A stretch of 21,804 bases of DNA from Seminavis robusta (GCA_903772945.1 CAICTM010001832.1:1-21804); one strand, 5' to 3'; shown: positions 1-10,854, counted from the first letter of the stretch. The notes: generated by a model from the sequence alone, not told the origin. Numbers and translations are program-made.

Positions 1-88
1 AAAAGAGGGAATTTCGCACCTCAGCTCCAAGATTTCTCGCAATATTGGTTTTTCAGTTAGAGGCGTTTGTAGGTAACCAATCTCATCC

Positions 89-2638
89 ATGCCTGCCGTG
101 TACCTTGTTTGTAATGAGAAAGGCTCACTATTTGCCATACCAATCATGGCCGACAGGGAAAGGCAAACACAGCCATTGGTGACACCACATCAAACTAGGC
201 AGCATGGCACCAGAAGTGCTTCTAGGAGTGCCATTTTCAGCTCTGGCGAAAGTGTGATTGGTTTTGGTAGCAACAACCAGATTAATGCAAAGGTGCGCCG
301 TGAGATGTTGATGCTTGCTCCTGGAGGGAACCGACACGATAGAAAGAGGGGCAATGATAATTGGAACATTGACCGATATCTTGAAGGAGCACCATCCAAA
401 AAGCAATGCATTGACTCACCAATGGCATCCCCAACAGCAGAAAGCAACAATAAAGTGGAAAGTGTGGAAGGTCAAGGAGAACCGTCATCCACCCAAACGG
501 ATACAGAATCAGAATCCTCAGAGTCATCGTCAGAAGATGAAATTGAGCAAGTTAACAAGGTTGCATCGGCTCGAGTGACTAAGACACCTCCTCCAAGCCG
601 CTTTATAGTGGAGAAGTCCACTTTGCAAAGCCTTATCTCCTCTGCCACTGTATGTTCCGCATGCAGAAAGCAATCTGATCTTCAACTTGAGTTGACAAAC
701 GTGTGCGTAGCCACGCTAGCAAAGATTACCTGCGGTGGTTGTGGAAATGTGACAATGGTGGAGCCTGAGTTGAGTAAATATGGAAAAGAACCAAGGAAGC
801 TCAACAAGAAGACATACAGAAACAGAGACTACAGTACCAATATCTGTTTTGTCGCAGCTTTCACTGCATGTGGTGATGGTCCAGGAGAAGCAGAAAGGAT
901 ATGCGCCCTTCTTGGTTTAGCGAATGCAACCACAATGGCGAAAACATCTTTTCGGAGACTTGAGGAACATATCTGGCCACATGTTGAGGCAATTGTGGAG
1001 GAAGCACTACGTGAGACATTATTCGAGGAGGTGAAGAAAACAATGGAGGAAGTCACTGGCTTCGACTATGAAGTTTGGAAGAATGCTGTTGAAGAGAACT
1101 CACCTCTTCCAGCGACATGCAGCATGGCACATGTACGGGTGTCAATGGATATGGGTTGGCAGAATCGTGGAGGTAGCGGCAGGAAACATGACAGTCTTAG
1201 CGGTCATGCTCTCCTAGTTGGTTTCATAACACGGAAGCCACTTCGATGGAGTGTCAAGAGTAGGTACTGTTCCTTCTGTGAAGTCAGAGAGAGGAAGAAG
1301 CTTCCTGTACCAGAACACACATGTCTTCGGAACCATCGTGACAGCGCAAGCTCCATGGAACCTGCTTCTCTTCTAGATATGATACACCATTTGTGGGATA
1401 ATTACAAGTGTCATGTTGAGACAGTTCTTACAGATGATGACGCAGCAATGGAGGCAAACACAAAGTGGTCCAATGATGATTACAAGAAACACCACGACTT
1501 ACCGTCGACGCCGATTGTTGGATACACAAAGCCAAAGGACGAGAAAACTCGTCCGAAGCCAATCAAAAGGAAGGGTGGTGGGCTCCGATATCCAATCCCT
1601 GTTCCCAAGTGGGCATCTGATCCTGCTCACAGAAAGAAGTCTCTTCGGAACCAACTGTATGATATGAAGAAGCCTGGCTTGTACAAAAGCTATGGGCTTG
1701 TTGAGGGTGACATCATCCGGCTGACACTGTCCTTTGTGTACATGCTTCGACAGCTAAGGGATGCAGCTGAATCTGAGTACGTTGATCGAGGCAAAGCTGT
1801 TCTGGAGCATCACTTTGACAATCACGAGTTCTGTGGTGACTTCTGCAAGAGAAAGAACCAGACAGCAGAGGAAAAGGAAAAGTCAGAAAAAATTTACAGA
1901 AGCAAGACAAAGAACAAGAATCTGTACAACTTACTGAAGCCTGTACTTGACCACTTCACAACGTTGGACAAGTTGAAAGAGTGCGCACATGGTTCTGACA
2001 CCCAAGTCAACGAGTGCATGAACAATGCAATCTCGTGGTTTGCTCCAAAGAACAAAACATATTCTGGGACACTCTCACTCCCGATCCGCGTTGGAATGGC
2101 CATTGCTGTGACAGTACTTGGCTGGGATGTGTTCTTCTCCTCCTTGTACGAGAGTCTTGACATCGAAATGAGTGATAGTACGTTGCACGCTCTCCACGTT
2201 CGTGAGGCCGACAGAATCGAGAAACTTCGCAAAGAAAAGACAACTGCCTCGAAGAGAATGCGCATGGAACGGATCTACTCAAAGCTCAAGGAGTACCATG
2301 CCAAAGTGAAGGAAGATATCGCCAAAGGTAGGAACTACGAGAGTGGTCAACGGATGAAGAAGAATGGTGATGGTCATGGCGAAGAAGTGGCGATCTGTAA
2401 AGTTTGTGGAATGCGAGGGCACAAAACCAAACGTTCGAAACAGTGTAGATATTATGGGAAAGACGTGCCAGCCACTCCCCTTGATAGAGGCGAAACTACG
2501 AATGAAAGCGAGTCCACCCTAAGCGAGGAACATGTGTTATCTGAAACGCTGGATATGATTGATGCGGTATCGATCGCCGACTCGGAGACTGACTATGAGC
2601 GAACTGCACTGGCCAACTTGCTAGAAGATTCGAACTAA
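89..2638 (+). CDS. Mutator-like DDE transposase, apparently intact
   Basis: An 849-residue open frame without introns, from an ATG at 89 to TAA. Residues 1-180 are a low-complexity leader with a Ser/Glu-rich acidic stretch (about 130-153). Two CxxC pairs follow (C189/C192 and C215/C218), probably a zinc site. Residues about 345-690 resemble the Mutator-like transposase core: a first Asp in VSMDMGW (D354), a CxxC..HxC segment (394-412), the second Asp cluster TDDD (448-451), HxxxCGDFC (579-586) and a candidate catalytic Glu in VNECMN (E642). Near the C terminus is a zinc knuckle, C770-x2-C773-x4-H778-x7-C786, a DNA- or RNA-binding motif seen in many transposases. Its expected role is cut-and-paste transposition. 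It lies tail-to-tail with the next gene, 240 bp apart. I could not find terminal inverted repeats because the left edge is near the window start. An ATG at 149 is an alternative start. A domesticated transposase is the main alternative. Confidence 0.72.
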   Translation: MPAVYLVCNEKGSLFAIPIMADRERQTQPLVTPHQTRQHGTRSASRSAIFSSGESVIGFGSNNQINAKVRREMLMLAPGGNRHDRKRGNDNWNIDRYLEGAPSKKQCIDSPMASPTAESNNKVESVEGQGEPSSTQTDTESESSESSSEDEIEQVNKVASARVTKTPPPSRFIVEKSTLQSLISSATVCSACRKQSDLQLELTNVCVATLAKITCGGCGNVTMVEPELSKYGKEPRKLNKKTYRNRDYSTNICFVAAFTACGDGPGEAERICALLGLANATTMAKTSFRRLEEHIWPHVEAIVEEALRETLFEEVKKTMEEVTGFDYEVWKNAVEENSPLPATCSMAHVRVSMDMGWQNRGGSGRKHDSLSGHALLVGFITRKPLRWSVKSRYCSFCEVRERKKLPVPEHTCLRNHRDSASSMEPASLLDMIHHLWDNYKCHVETVLTDDDAAMEANTKWSNDDYKKHHDLPSTPIVGYTKPKDEKTRPKPIKRKGGGLRYPIPVPKWASDPAHRKKSLRNQLYDMKKPGLYKSYGLVEGDIIRLTLSFVYMLRQLRDAAESEYVDRGKAVLEHHFDNHEFCGDFCKRKNQTAEEKEKSEKIYRSKTKNKNLYNLLKPVLDHFTTLDKLKECAHGSDTQVNECMNNAISWFAPKNKTYSGTLSLPIRVGMAIAVTVLGWDVFFSSLYESLDIEMSDSTLHALHVREADRIEKLRKEKTTASKRMRMERIYSKLKEYHAKVKEDIAKGRNYESGQRMKKNGDGHGEEVAICKVCGMRGHKTKRSKQCRYYGKDVPATPLDRGETTNESESTLSEEHVLSETLDMIDAVSIADSETDYERTALANLLEDSN

Positions 2639-2878
2639 ACTGATTCTTCACTGCTCGGAAGACAACTAGCTTCTAAAACGTATAAAGATTGTAGATCAGA
2701 CAAATAGATATGACTCTACTAAGTTTTAGATACTAACACAATCATTTCTTACGGCAAAAACTGCAACATCGCCAATTGTTTTCAGCGAACAGAACATTCT
2801 TTTCTTTTTGCAACGGATGTTCCCATATGGATTGAGAGCAAGCGATGCCTCGCTTGTACTTTTCAGCGACGCGATCAC

Positions 2879-4171
2879 TTATGCACGGAAGCCAACGTTC
2901 GGCTCATCATTGTTGTTCTTGTATCGTTTGCGAATAGCCTCCAGAAAGCAAGATGGGAGTGGCCGACGGGTAGCACGGATCTGGAAAACGTTCACGGCAT
3001 ACCACCAGTAAATGCACCAGCGCTTGTGTCGTGGTAGGAGCTCATCGAAGGAGTTCGCCTGCACATTCCTGAAGCGACGTTGACAAGACAAGAAGATTCC
3101 CTCAAGATCCAAGACACGATGAGGAACCATGGCGACAACACAATGATCGAAGCCCCAGTGGCTCATGCATTCACAGTGATCTTCCTGCACAGAGGAGGCG
3201 TCGGAATCAGCACCGTCAACAATGAATCTTGCTGGGATCTGCCACATTGGATCCACCCACAACTTCCGATTGCTGGGAAGACATTCCATCATGACAAAAT
3301 CAATCCATTCACCTCTTGTAGGCATATGTAAGATCCATTCTCCAGACGCGAATTCTTGATACCCGTGCCCAACGTTGACTAACTTGTCTTGACTTGGCAC
3401 ATTACTCTCATCCAAGAAAACAGGCTGCGTAAAGACAATCTCTCCACTCCGACGGCAGTTGCTTATGGCAGTCAAATCATAACAAATGGAGTGTGGGGTC
3501 TTCTCTTCAGTATCAACAACATTGGTCTGGCGGGCATATGTGAGTCTGCGAGCGATGGGCTGAATTCCGGCTCCAACTGGTTCCTTGATTGGTAGATCGG
3601 GAGGTAGCTTCCAGGAGAAGTTCTTCAAAAGGAGACACTTCTTGAACGTACAGTCATTTCCCGTGGAGTGGTGGAGCACTACAAAGTCTTTGATAATGAG
3701 AGTTGACCCAGTTATGACACCGGTATTCTTCAACAGGAGTGACAGGCCACTGTTGGTGACGGCTTTGATAAGTGTCTCAGATCCATCCATCAGCACCATT
3801 TCATACACAGTTGTTTTCAACGTATTGCTGGAGCGTCCATAGGAGCGCTCGATCTTCCAAGAGTCCATGACAATCAGACGCGGTTCTCGATCGGCGTGAA
3901 TGCTCATATAACCATCCTCCTCGAATTTCTTGATGGGGGGATCATCTTCCTTCCTGAGGATCATGTCGGTTACCCAGTCAGGGGAGGCATCATTGTGGTG
4001 CTTCAGAATCTGGTACCGGACTGACTCAGCGATGTATCCCTCCTGGTCAGTATTGGTGATGTTGATATTGCTGATGTTGGCCATGGTTCCACCTAACAAT
4101 GTGGATTGTTGCTGCTTTCCTTTTGGAATTGGCCGTTTCTTCACGATGCGCGGCAACTTTTCGCTCGACAT
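2879..4171 (-). CDS. Hypothetical protein with a possible RPA1N-like OB fold and a C-terminal WYA/LP-CxxEAIR module
   Basis: A 430-residue intronless open frame on the minus strand. I start it at the ATG at 4171; a shorter product could begin at the ATG near 4084 (MANISN). Residues about 95-200 read like a replication protein A large-subunit N-terminal OB fold: a strand ending in VLMDGS, a helix TNSGLSLLL, then GVITGSTLIIKDF and a last strand KKCLLLKNF. This is a pattern match by eye. The C-terminal third carries Cys/His positions (CECMSHWGFDHC) and a compact motif with KRWCIYWWYAVNVF, LPSCFLEAIRKRY. I remember similar endings in unnamed diatom proteins but know no function. No signal peptide or membrane segment is visible. 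If the OB fold is real, single-stranded DNA or protein binding is expected; some transposable elements carry RPA-like genes and a transposase gene lies next door, but linkage is not shown. Confidence 0.6.
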   Translation of the reverse strand: MSSEKLPRIVKKRPIPKGKQQQSTLLGGTMANISNINITNTDQEGYIAESVRYQILKHHNDASPDWVTDMILRKEDDPPIKKFEEDGYMSIHADREPRLIVMDSWKIERSYGRSSNTLKTTVYEMVLMDGSETLIKAVTNSGLSLLLKNTGVITGSTLIIKDFVVLHHSTGNDCTFKKCLLLKNFSWKLPPDLPIKEPVGAGIQPIARRLTYARQTNVVDTEEKTPHSICYDLTAISNCRRSGEIVFTQPVFLDESNVPSQDKLVNVGHGYQEFASGEWILHMPTRGEWIDFVMMECLPSNRKLWVDPMWQIPARFIVDGADSDASSVQEDHCECMSHWGFDHCVVAMVPHRVLDLEGIFLSCQRRFRNVQANSFDELLPRHKRWCIYWWYAVNVFQIRATRRPLPSCFLEAIRKRYKNNNDEPNVGFRA

Positions 4172-5302
4172 GTTGTGAGAACTCAACGGATGATCCTCCC
4201 ACGAAATCCGTCATGTACAATCACTACCAAAATGACAATGCTGAACACCAGGATTCCATTCTGCCCTTCCGAAACATGCATGGGCCTGGCTACATCTAAC
4301 AGCGGTAAATGCTGAGATAACAGGAAATGGAGCGAAAATTCCATCGCAAGATGGCCTTGCCAATGAGGTTTGGTAAATACTCAATCGGTAGCCCAATGAC
4401 TTTTCCATTATAGCGATCGAAAGCTGACATTCTCCTCTCCCTGTGCATGTACATATTGACAATGGTCTCTTCGCGTGGGGCTTGCTACCTACCGCTGCTA
4501 TTCAACATGGCGATTTTCGTCGATTTTCACTACCGCCATTGCAACAACAACCAGCCAATTGTATGTGCAGAGATGACTGTCAATATGCACATGGCCAATG
4601 AGAGTGTCTCTTCAGGATTCCGGAGAACCATCAGACAGCTTGATTGGCCAACCACAGCCCATTATCCAGCAGCATCTTGTCAGCAGCGTCATGGTGATGT
4701 CTTTCTTCGAAAATACGCGATAATCTCTAGTAAAGTGGCCAGTCACGAGAAAATGGGACTAGATGGTTACGGGGGGACCTTAAAAGTGGTAACACGGTAT
4801 CAATAAGGTACCACTACTAGCTAGCTAGTACACTCATCCTTTTGCCATATTGAAATGAAAGCACTGCTGGCTATAGTCAACTTGAGAACAGTATGGGATC
4901 AAGTGGTATTCAATGCACCACCAACACCCACAGAGAATGAGCTTCCATGATGGGATTGGTGAGCCTTCCTAAAGGAAAACCCCATGGTCAATTTTCTGGT
5001 AACTGATCTGATCAGATTAGTGCAATGAGTGCATCTTTGACCCCCGCTCCTAAAGCATGACATGGTACCGTATGAACATAAGTCTCCTCTGCGCCATGTC
5101 AATGGTCGCCAAAATCCGTGTCCTCGAAGTCGACCACGGTTGGTACCGATACGGTAGGCCTACGTCCTAGTAGTAGAGAATGTGTGGCTCTGTACCGGTA
5201 TAGTACGGTGTAGCCTAGCTGGCTTGGAAGAAGGCTTGTCTCTTTCCCACTTCCCACGACTGTGCTCCGTTGTCGCGACAAACATTGACAGTGCTTCATC
5301 TA
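4172..5302. other. Intergenic region, no gene supported
   Basis: About 1.1 kb between two divergently transcribed genes, so it should hold both promoters. An open frame of 119 codons (4447-4806) has no recognisable domain and I do not call it. The stretch contains a 16-bp perfect palindrome at 4815-4830 built on CTAG repeats, and a run of TACGG/TACCG half-palindromes around 5140-5215, just upstream of the Patched-family gene. Confidence 0.5.
4815..4830. repeat. 16-bp perfect CTAG palindrome
   Basis: The sequence tactagctagctagta equals its own reverse complement. Similar CTAG runs occur at about 14981-14993 and 10507-10516 in other intergenic parts of the window, so this may be a recurrent genomic motif rather than a specific site. 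Confidence 0.5.
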
Positions 5303-8300
5303 ATGGACCACATAATGTCGATAGCCCACACCATGAAGATGCAGTGGAACGAAACAGTGAATTCCTCTGCGGAGAATGAGGCTGACAAAGCTGAGAATAG
5401 CGTCGACAGCAGGGGCAAGCCCAATTGTTCTCCTTTGGAAGGCAACTTTGGCGATGATGCCAAACAACGGGAAACACCAATCTCTTCACATGTAACCTTG
5501 CTGTCAGGATCGTTCCCTACGTCAGACAATGAGGCTGATAATGATGAGAACAGCAGCGAGAGCAATCCAGTATTGACTGTTTTGGAAGAGGGTGAGGCGG
5601 TAGAGCTGAGCTTGGAGATGAAGCTAAACGAAACCATGGATACCTCCACTCATGGCACTCCAGAAGCACCGTCCGATGAATATGGAGCTGAGAATGATGA
5701 TGATGATAATAACAGTGTCATTATCAGGAATCCAGTTTTCCCGCTATGGACAGCAGCTACAGAAAAGTTGCACAGGTGGATTGCCCACTTTGTGGTTTCT
5801 CTGTCCATGATCGCTGCTCGTAACCCGATATTATGTGTCTGCAGTATCACGGCCGTATCGTTGGCGGTCCTGGCGGTCGGTTTTGTGACCAACTTTGAAA
5901 TCAACGTGAATGAGGCTGAAATCTTTGGACCCTTTGGCAGTGCTCCGATGGAGCATCGTTACTGGACAATGCATGAGAGTGGCTTTCCCCAACCCGATCG
6001 AATTGCACGGGTGATTTTGCACAACAATGGTGCTAATGTGCTGGGCATGGAGCCCATGAAAAAGGTTTTCCAAGCCATGAACGCAGTGCGAAACACATCT
6101 GGCTATGAGGAAAACTGCGAGAGTGGACCTTACTTTGATGTCATTCGAGAAGAAAACACGTGCCGCATCTTGTCTGCGACGCGGGCGTGGTATCATGACT
6201 ACGCCCTGTTTGAGGAAAAAGTTCATTCAGAGCAAGACCTTATCAGAGCATTGTCAGCTTCCGAGTATCCAGGAGGAGAACCAGTTGACCACGAAGTGAT
6301 CATGGGCAATCTGGAGAAGGATGAGTATGGTAACGTCACCTATGTTCCCGCCTTCATGGTTCTTGTTGTGATGACCAACAGAGGTGAAGACACTAATGAC
6401 CTCGAACTTCGAATCTTGGACAGTCTCTTTGCCCTAAAAGAGGAATGGGCCAAAGATGTCGGATACGGTAGCGAACTGCAACTGGACTTTTTCGTAGATC
6501 GGTCCATTGCAGATGAGTTTGGCCGCTCCATTTCAGGAGACATGGATCTCTTGGTGATTGTTGTTCTGGTCATGTCGTGTTTCACCATGTTCGTGTTCCT
6601 ACGGAGAGACCCGGTCGAGTCTCGATGCCTCGTGGGACTTGGCAGTGTATTCACAATCGTCATGTCTCTGTGCACAGGTTTCGGTATAATGTTCATCTTT
6701 GGTACGTTACACGCTCCCGTTTGTGGTTGCCCCAAACGAACTTCCAGCTCAATTTTTCTGTTCGCTGGTTGCACAGGTGTCCCGTTCACTAGTACGACGC
6801 AGATGCTTCCCTTTGTGGTGTTTGGAGTTGGACTGGATGACACGTTCATTATCACGGGAGCTTTCCTGCGAACCGATCCGGCGCTGAAACCCGAGGAACG
6901 ACTTCGGCTGGCCATGACATCTATTGGCATCGGCATATCTGCAACAACAATCACCACAATGATTGCTTTCATGCTTGGGCTCATGTCCAGCGTTCCTGCA
7001 ATCTTTTGGCTTTGCCTTTACGCTTTCCCGACAATCTTCATCGACTATATCTATCAGATTACTCTTTTCAATGCCATCCTAATTATCGACGAACGACGAG
7101 TCCGTAGCAAGAGGAGGGACTGTTGCCTTTGTTTCAGGGCAGGTGACAAAAGCAACACTGAAGAAGACGACAACAAGCAAAGCGACAGGGTGTCCTCTGG
7201 ACATGTTTCTGATCGTGTCATGGCATGGTACGGGGAGGTACTTCTTCGGCCAGTTACAAAGGTTGTGGTTGTGCTTATCGCTGTGGCTTTCCTTGCGCTA
7301 TGTGGTTACCGCGCATCCATGCTTACCCAAGAGTTTGACATCAAGGATTTCTTTCCAGCGGGCTCCTATGCAACATCTGCAATGCTTGCCCTGGAACAGT
7401 ACAACGAGAGAACTTTGCCCATTAGCATAACCTTTCGAGATGTTGACCAAAGCGACTCTGAAGTGCAGAAACAGATGCTTGAGTTCATAGAGGAGCTTTC
7501 GGAGCTACCAGCCCTCGGAGAGAAACCCTCTGGCTGCTGGATATCCGACTTGGAGTCATTCGATGAATCTGACTTGCAACAGGCGGTGGCAAATTTGACT
7601 TTTCAAGAAAAGCTAGACTTTGCACTGACCTTGCCTGTTTTCAAGGAAGTCTATGGAGGCAACCTCGTCATTGACGAAGAAGGCAACATCGTCGCTTCTC
7701 GATGCATGATTATGGCCAAGAACTCGCATGTACAAGAAGTTGATGATATCATTGAACTATTACAAGGCCAGCGAGCTGTTACAGAAAAGCAGCCAATAAA
7801 CCACGGTCGGTGGAGAGAAGCGTTCCTTACCTACTCTGGTCTTTATCCTGCTTGGGAGTTCTACAGCATTGCCGAGCATGAGTTGATCATAAATACCGTT
7901 GCGTCAATTGTTGCCGTGTGCTTCGTCGCTTTCGTCTTTATCCCGCATTGGTGAGTTCAACCATGTGCTGGCATCAAAATTGTTTCACAGCTGGTCCTTC
8001 TGTTGTCCTTACCCTTTGGAATATTTTTCTTCAGGTCTGGAGTGCTCTTCATACTTCCTTTGATTGGAACCGTATACGTGGACCTTTGTGGTAGGGGAGA
8101 ATTCGTTGGAATAGATTTGCCGTGCAGACAAGCAGGTGTCCCCTAACTCTCACGTTCATCTTTTGGTTGTTGGTTCGCTACTACGGTAGGGGTGTTGCAG
8201 ATGGCTGGGATCCATATCAATGCCGTGACCTATGTTTGTCTAGTCATTTCCATCGGCTTGATTGTTGATTTCCTCCTGCACGTATTGTTGACGTACTACG

Positions 8301-8768
8301 AAACTGATGGCGCAAGCCGTGAAGAAAAGGTCAAAGAAACCCTTCGAACCATGGGGTCATCTATCCTGCTGGGTGGTCTCTCTACGTCACTGGGTGTCTT
8401 GCCCCTGGCATTCAGTGTATCTGTAGTCTTCAGGACTGTCTTCACCTGCTTTTTTGCAATGGTGATGCTAGGTATTTCTCACGGATTGGTCCTCTTGCCT
8501 GTTCTGCTATCAGTTTTTGGGCCTATGTCTCCCAAAAGGTGACACACATGTGCCTGTCTGATCCCATCCTCACATCGTTCGTGGCTTGCGGATGTTGGGA
8601 CTGTCGACAGTACTGACCACCAAAAGATCTTCGAAGCTTGACGTGGACAGGAAAACACCCATAGACGAGCAGTTGGAAGTAGAAGCTTTCGAAATACCGA
8701 AAGCTACTCGGCTTGGTTTCGATGAAAGCGCCAGTGAGCTCGGCGTGTTAGACCAAATCAATTGGTAG
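5303..8768 (+). CDS. Patched/NPC1-type sterol-sensing-domain membrane transporter, five exons
   Basis: Exons 5303-6701, 6777-7950, 8035-8090, 8190-8538 and 8627-8768 give about 1039 residues. The start is the first ATG in the open frame; ATGs at 5315 and 5333 are alternatives. An acidic cytosolic leader (about 1-165) is followed by TM1 (about 174-196), a large lumenal domain, then a sterol-sensing domain beginning at DMDLLVIVVLVM. GVGLDDTFI (D487, D488) is the RND/Patched proton-relay signature. A second TM half follows a second lumenal domain, with HINAVTYVCLVISIGLIVDF matching the family's second relay helix. Exon 3 restores GVLFILPLIGTVYVD and joins CG to VLQMAG. Intron 1 (6702-6776, 75 nt) has no stop and keeps the frame; removing it gives the family-like join MFIF-GVPFTS. 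The last intron (8539-8626) is least certain; if it is retained the protein stops at 8542 (993 residues). Expected role: proton-coupled lipid or sterol transport in a cell or endomembrane. Confidence 0.9.
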
Positions 8769-8948
8769 GACTGTCAAACTCCTGTTGATTCATTCGCATA
8801 AACTCGTATCTGAGACCTCATCGTTCTGTGCCTCAACTTCTTCAACGGACTGGTTGACTAAACTTAACAAAACGAATATATACAATCATTCTGCTACTTT
8901 TCCTTAAAAAACAAAAGTTGGTGGGTGTCCGGGAGGCTGCACCAGCGT

Positions 8949-10483
8949 CTAAGTAGCCGGTTTTGCCTCAGGGGAGGCTACCGAAGCCTTCACCCATGGG
9001 TGATCTTGGATCTGTGACAGTGTCAACCGCTCAGCAGGATCAGCACGCAGCATGCTCTGCAAGAGATCAATTGCTTCCTCGCTTACAGGTTTCTCCTCGG
9101 GAACCAGCGCTTGGAACTTGTCAATGGCTGACTTTAGATTGCCATGCATACAAATTTCCTGGAATTTCGGATCTTCTGGGATGGGCGCTGAGAACAGCAT
9201 GTCATTTCCAAAAAGCATTAGATAAAGCATAACCCCAGCAGCCCAAAGATCCACAGCAAATCCATCGAAGGCTTCATTTCGGAAGACCTCAGGGGCAATA
9301 TATTCTGGTCGCTTTCCACAAGCAAGCTGGGGTTCTAACAAATGCTTGACACTGCCGTCCTCCGATGTCGGGATCCTCAAGCACCAACCCATACTCGAGA
9401 TCAGACATTGGTCTCCACGGATCAACATATTCTCTAGAGTGAGGCTGCGGTGACAAAGATTCACTTTCTGCAATGTGGCCAATCCCTGCATAATAGAAGG
9501 ACAAACGTGACAAACTCCGTCAGATGTAAATTTGAACCAGAACTCTGTTGGATCCCCAAAATTTCATAAGAACCACCCCAGAATCAAAGAGGAAAGAAAA
9601 CGTGCACTTACATTGAGAATATTGACGAAATACTTTCGTGCTTCCACTTCATCGAGTCTTCCATTCTTCCCACTGGCCCCAACCTTGTCCAACAGACTTC
9701 CCTCTTTACTGGGAGATTCGATTCCAGAAAAGGCAGAGTGTGAGCGGCATGTTGCCATCATTGTGACCTCTCGATGGGCGCAGAACAAATTTCCCTCCCT
9801 TACCAGTAGGGCATAACGATGTAAACAGAGACTTCATCGCTAACCACACACTCGGCTCCAAGTACATTTCCAATACTGTCAGGATCAGCAGCTTTGACCA
9901 TTTGCAGTGCCGATATTTCATTCATGGAATTTTTCTCTCGGGCCATTTTGCTGGCTTTTTCCTCTCCCTCTTTTTCATCCCCATTCTTCTCGCCTGCTTC
10001 GTCCGCCTTTTTGGCCGTCTCTTCTTCTTCTACCTCGGGGAACACATTGGTGTGTGCTTGTACCTTGATCGCGACCATCTCAAAGGGATATTGGCCACCT
10101 TCCGATTTGGTCACGGTCCACGCCCCCTGCATTTGTTCCCCTTCCAATAGAACAGGTTGAAGTGGAAACCCTATTCTCACATAGTTGTGGGAGCGGCTTT
10201 CTTCTGTCAGCTTGCGCTGCAACCAGAATGCCTGTTGGCCATTTCCTGTTTCTGCTACCAAGATATTGCCTGCAATGCTAGAAGTTCGTCTCAACTTGGT
10301 AGGGCTGGGTTCGACAAGGGCGCCAGCAGAGACCACCTTCCAACTCATCTCCAGGGGACCTGCATCCTCAGTGGTTGGATCTGGCACCTGGACATGACCT
10401 GCAGTTCGACGTCCATCCGATACCTTGGGAGCAGGAAAGTCGGGTGGCGCCGTCGGCGGTGCTTGTGCTCTGGCTTCGGACAT
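8949..10483 (-). CDS. Protein-kinase-fold protein, predicted pseudokinase, three exons
   Basis: Minus-strand exons 10483-9804, 9708-9612 and 9485-8949 give 437 residues; introns are 95 and 126 nt with GT-AG ends. Splicing joins IVMPY to CKEGSLLDKV, then ILN to GLATLQ, which restores a continuous kinase hinge and helix E. The first 120 residues are Pro-rich and basic. The N-lobe has VAIK (K140) and the helix-C Glu in NEISALQ (E189), separated by a Glu/Lys-rich insert (about 149-184). The C-lobe has HRSLTLENML in the catalytic loop (Ser273 where Asp is expected; Asn278 kept), SSMG at the DFG position (Ser290 for Asp), YIAPEVF and GFAVDLWAAGVML, and ends in a normal helix-I HPWV. Loss of both catalytic Asp residues predicts little or no phosphotransfer and a scaffold or allosteric role. 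It is tail-to-tail with the Patched-family gene (180 bp) and divergent from the next gene (371 bp). Confidence 0.87.
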
Positions 10484-10854
10484 CTTGTTGGGGTTGGCTT
10501 TCTTAGTTGCTAGCTACTAGGAGAGACGGGAAGGAGTATCCAAGCGACGCTGGTGATACTAGTATCTATTGTTCCTGTTGCCTGTGCTGTTTGAGCGGTT
10601 GGTGTCTGGTGTGATAGATTCTGGGTCATGGTCACCACTTTTAACCCGAGCCATCACACGGATTTAAAAGTCTTCTCATCACAAAAGCTTTGACTAGCCC
10701 AGAGGCTGCCTTAAATCCACGTTAAACGGTTTTCAAAGGACTTTCAAGTTTATTGCGGTAACGGCCTTTCCTCCTCACATGCTTCGTCCAATCCTCACAA
10801 AAACAAAACAGAGAAGCTTGTTTACTACTGTACGCTGTACTCACTGACATCAAG
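10484..10854. promoter_or_regulatory. Shared divergent promoter region
   Basis: The 371 bp between the kinase-like gene (-) and the zinc-module gene (+) must contain both 5' ends. Just upstream of the kinase start, at 10507-10524, is a TAGCTAGCAA-type motif beside CTCTCCTAGTA (minus-strand reading). A very similar pair occurs upstream of the glutamate-receptor gene (about 14981-15012). I see no clear TATA box. Confidence 0.4.

Noticed and set aside
4447..4806. 119-codon open frame in the region before the Patched-family gene
   Set aside because: It starts with an ATG but shows no domain, no membrane or signal pattern and no homology I recognise; it lies where two promoters are expected.
6340..6984. 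A 214-codon open frame antisense to the Patched-family gene
   Set aside because: Composition mirrors the codon pattern of the sense strand; no motif is visible, and the sense frame encodes the sterol-sensing domain.
8586..8768. Separate small gene after the Patched-family frame
   Set aside because: The same frame is reached from exon 4 by a GT-AG intron (8539-8626) of typical length, and its acidic sequence fits a cytosolic tail, so I treat it as the last exon, with the reservation stated there.
5270..8768. Prokaryotic RND efflux pump or prokaryotic origin of the window
   Set aside because: Several genes need GT-AG introns to restore family motifs, and the iGluR and Patched architectures are eukaryotic.
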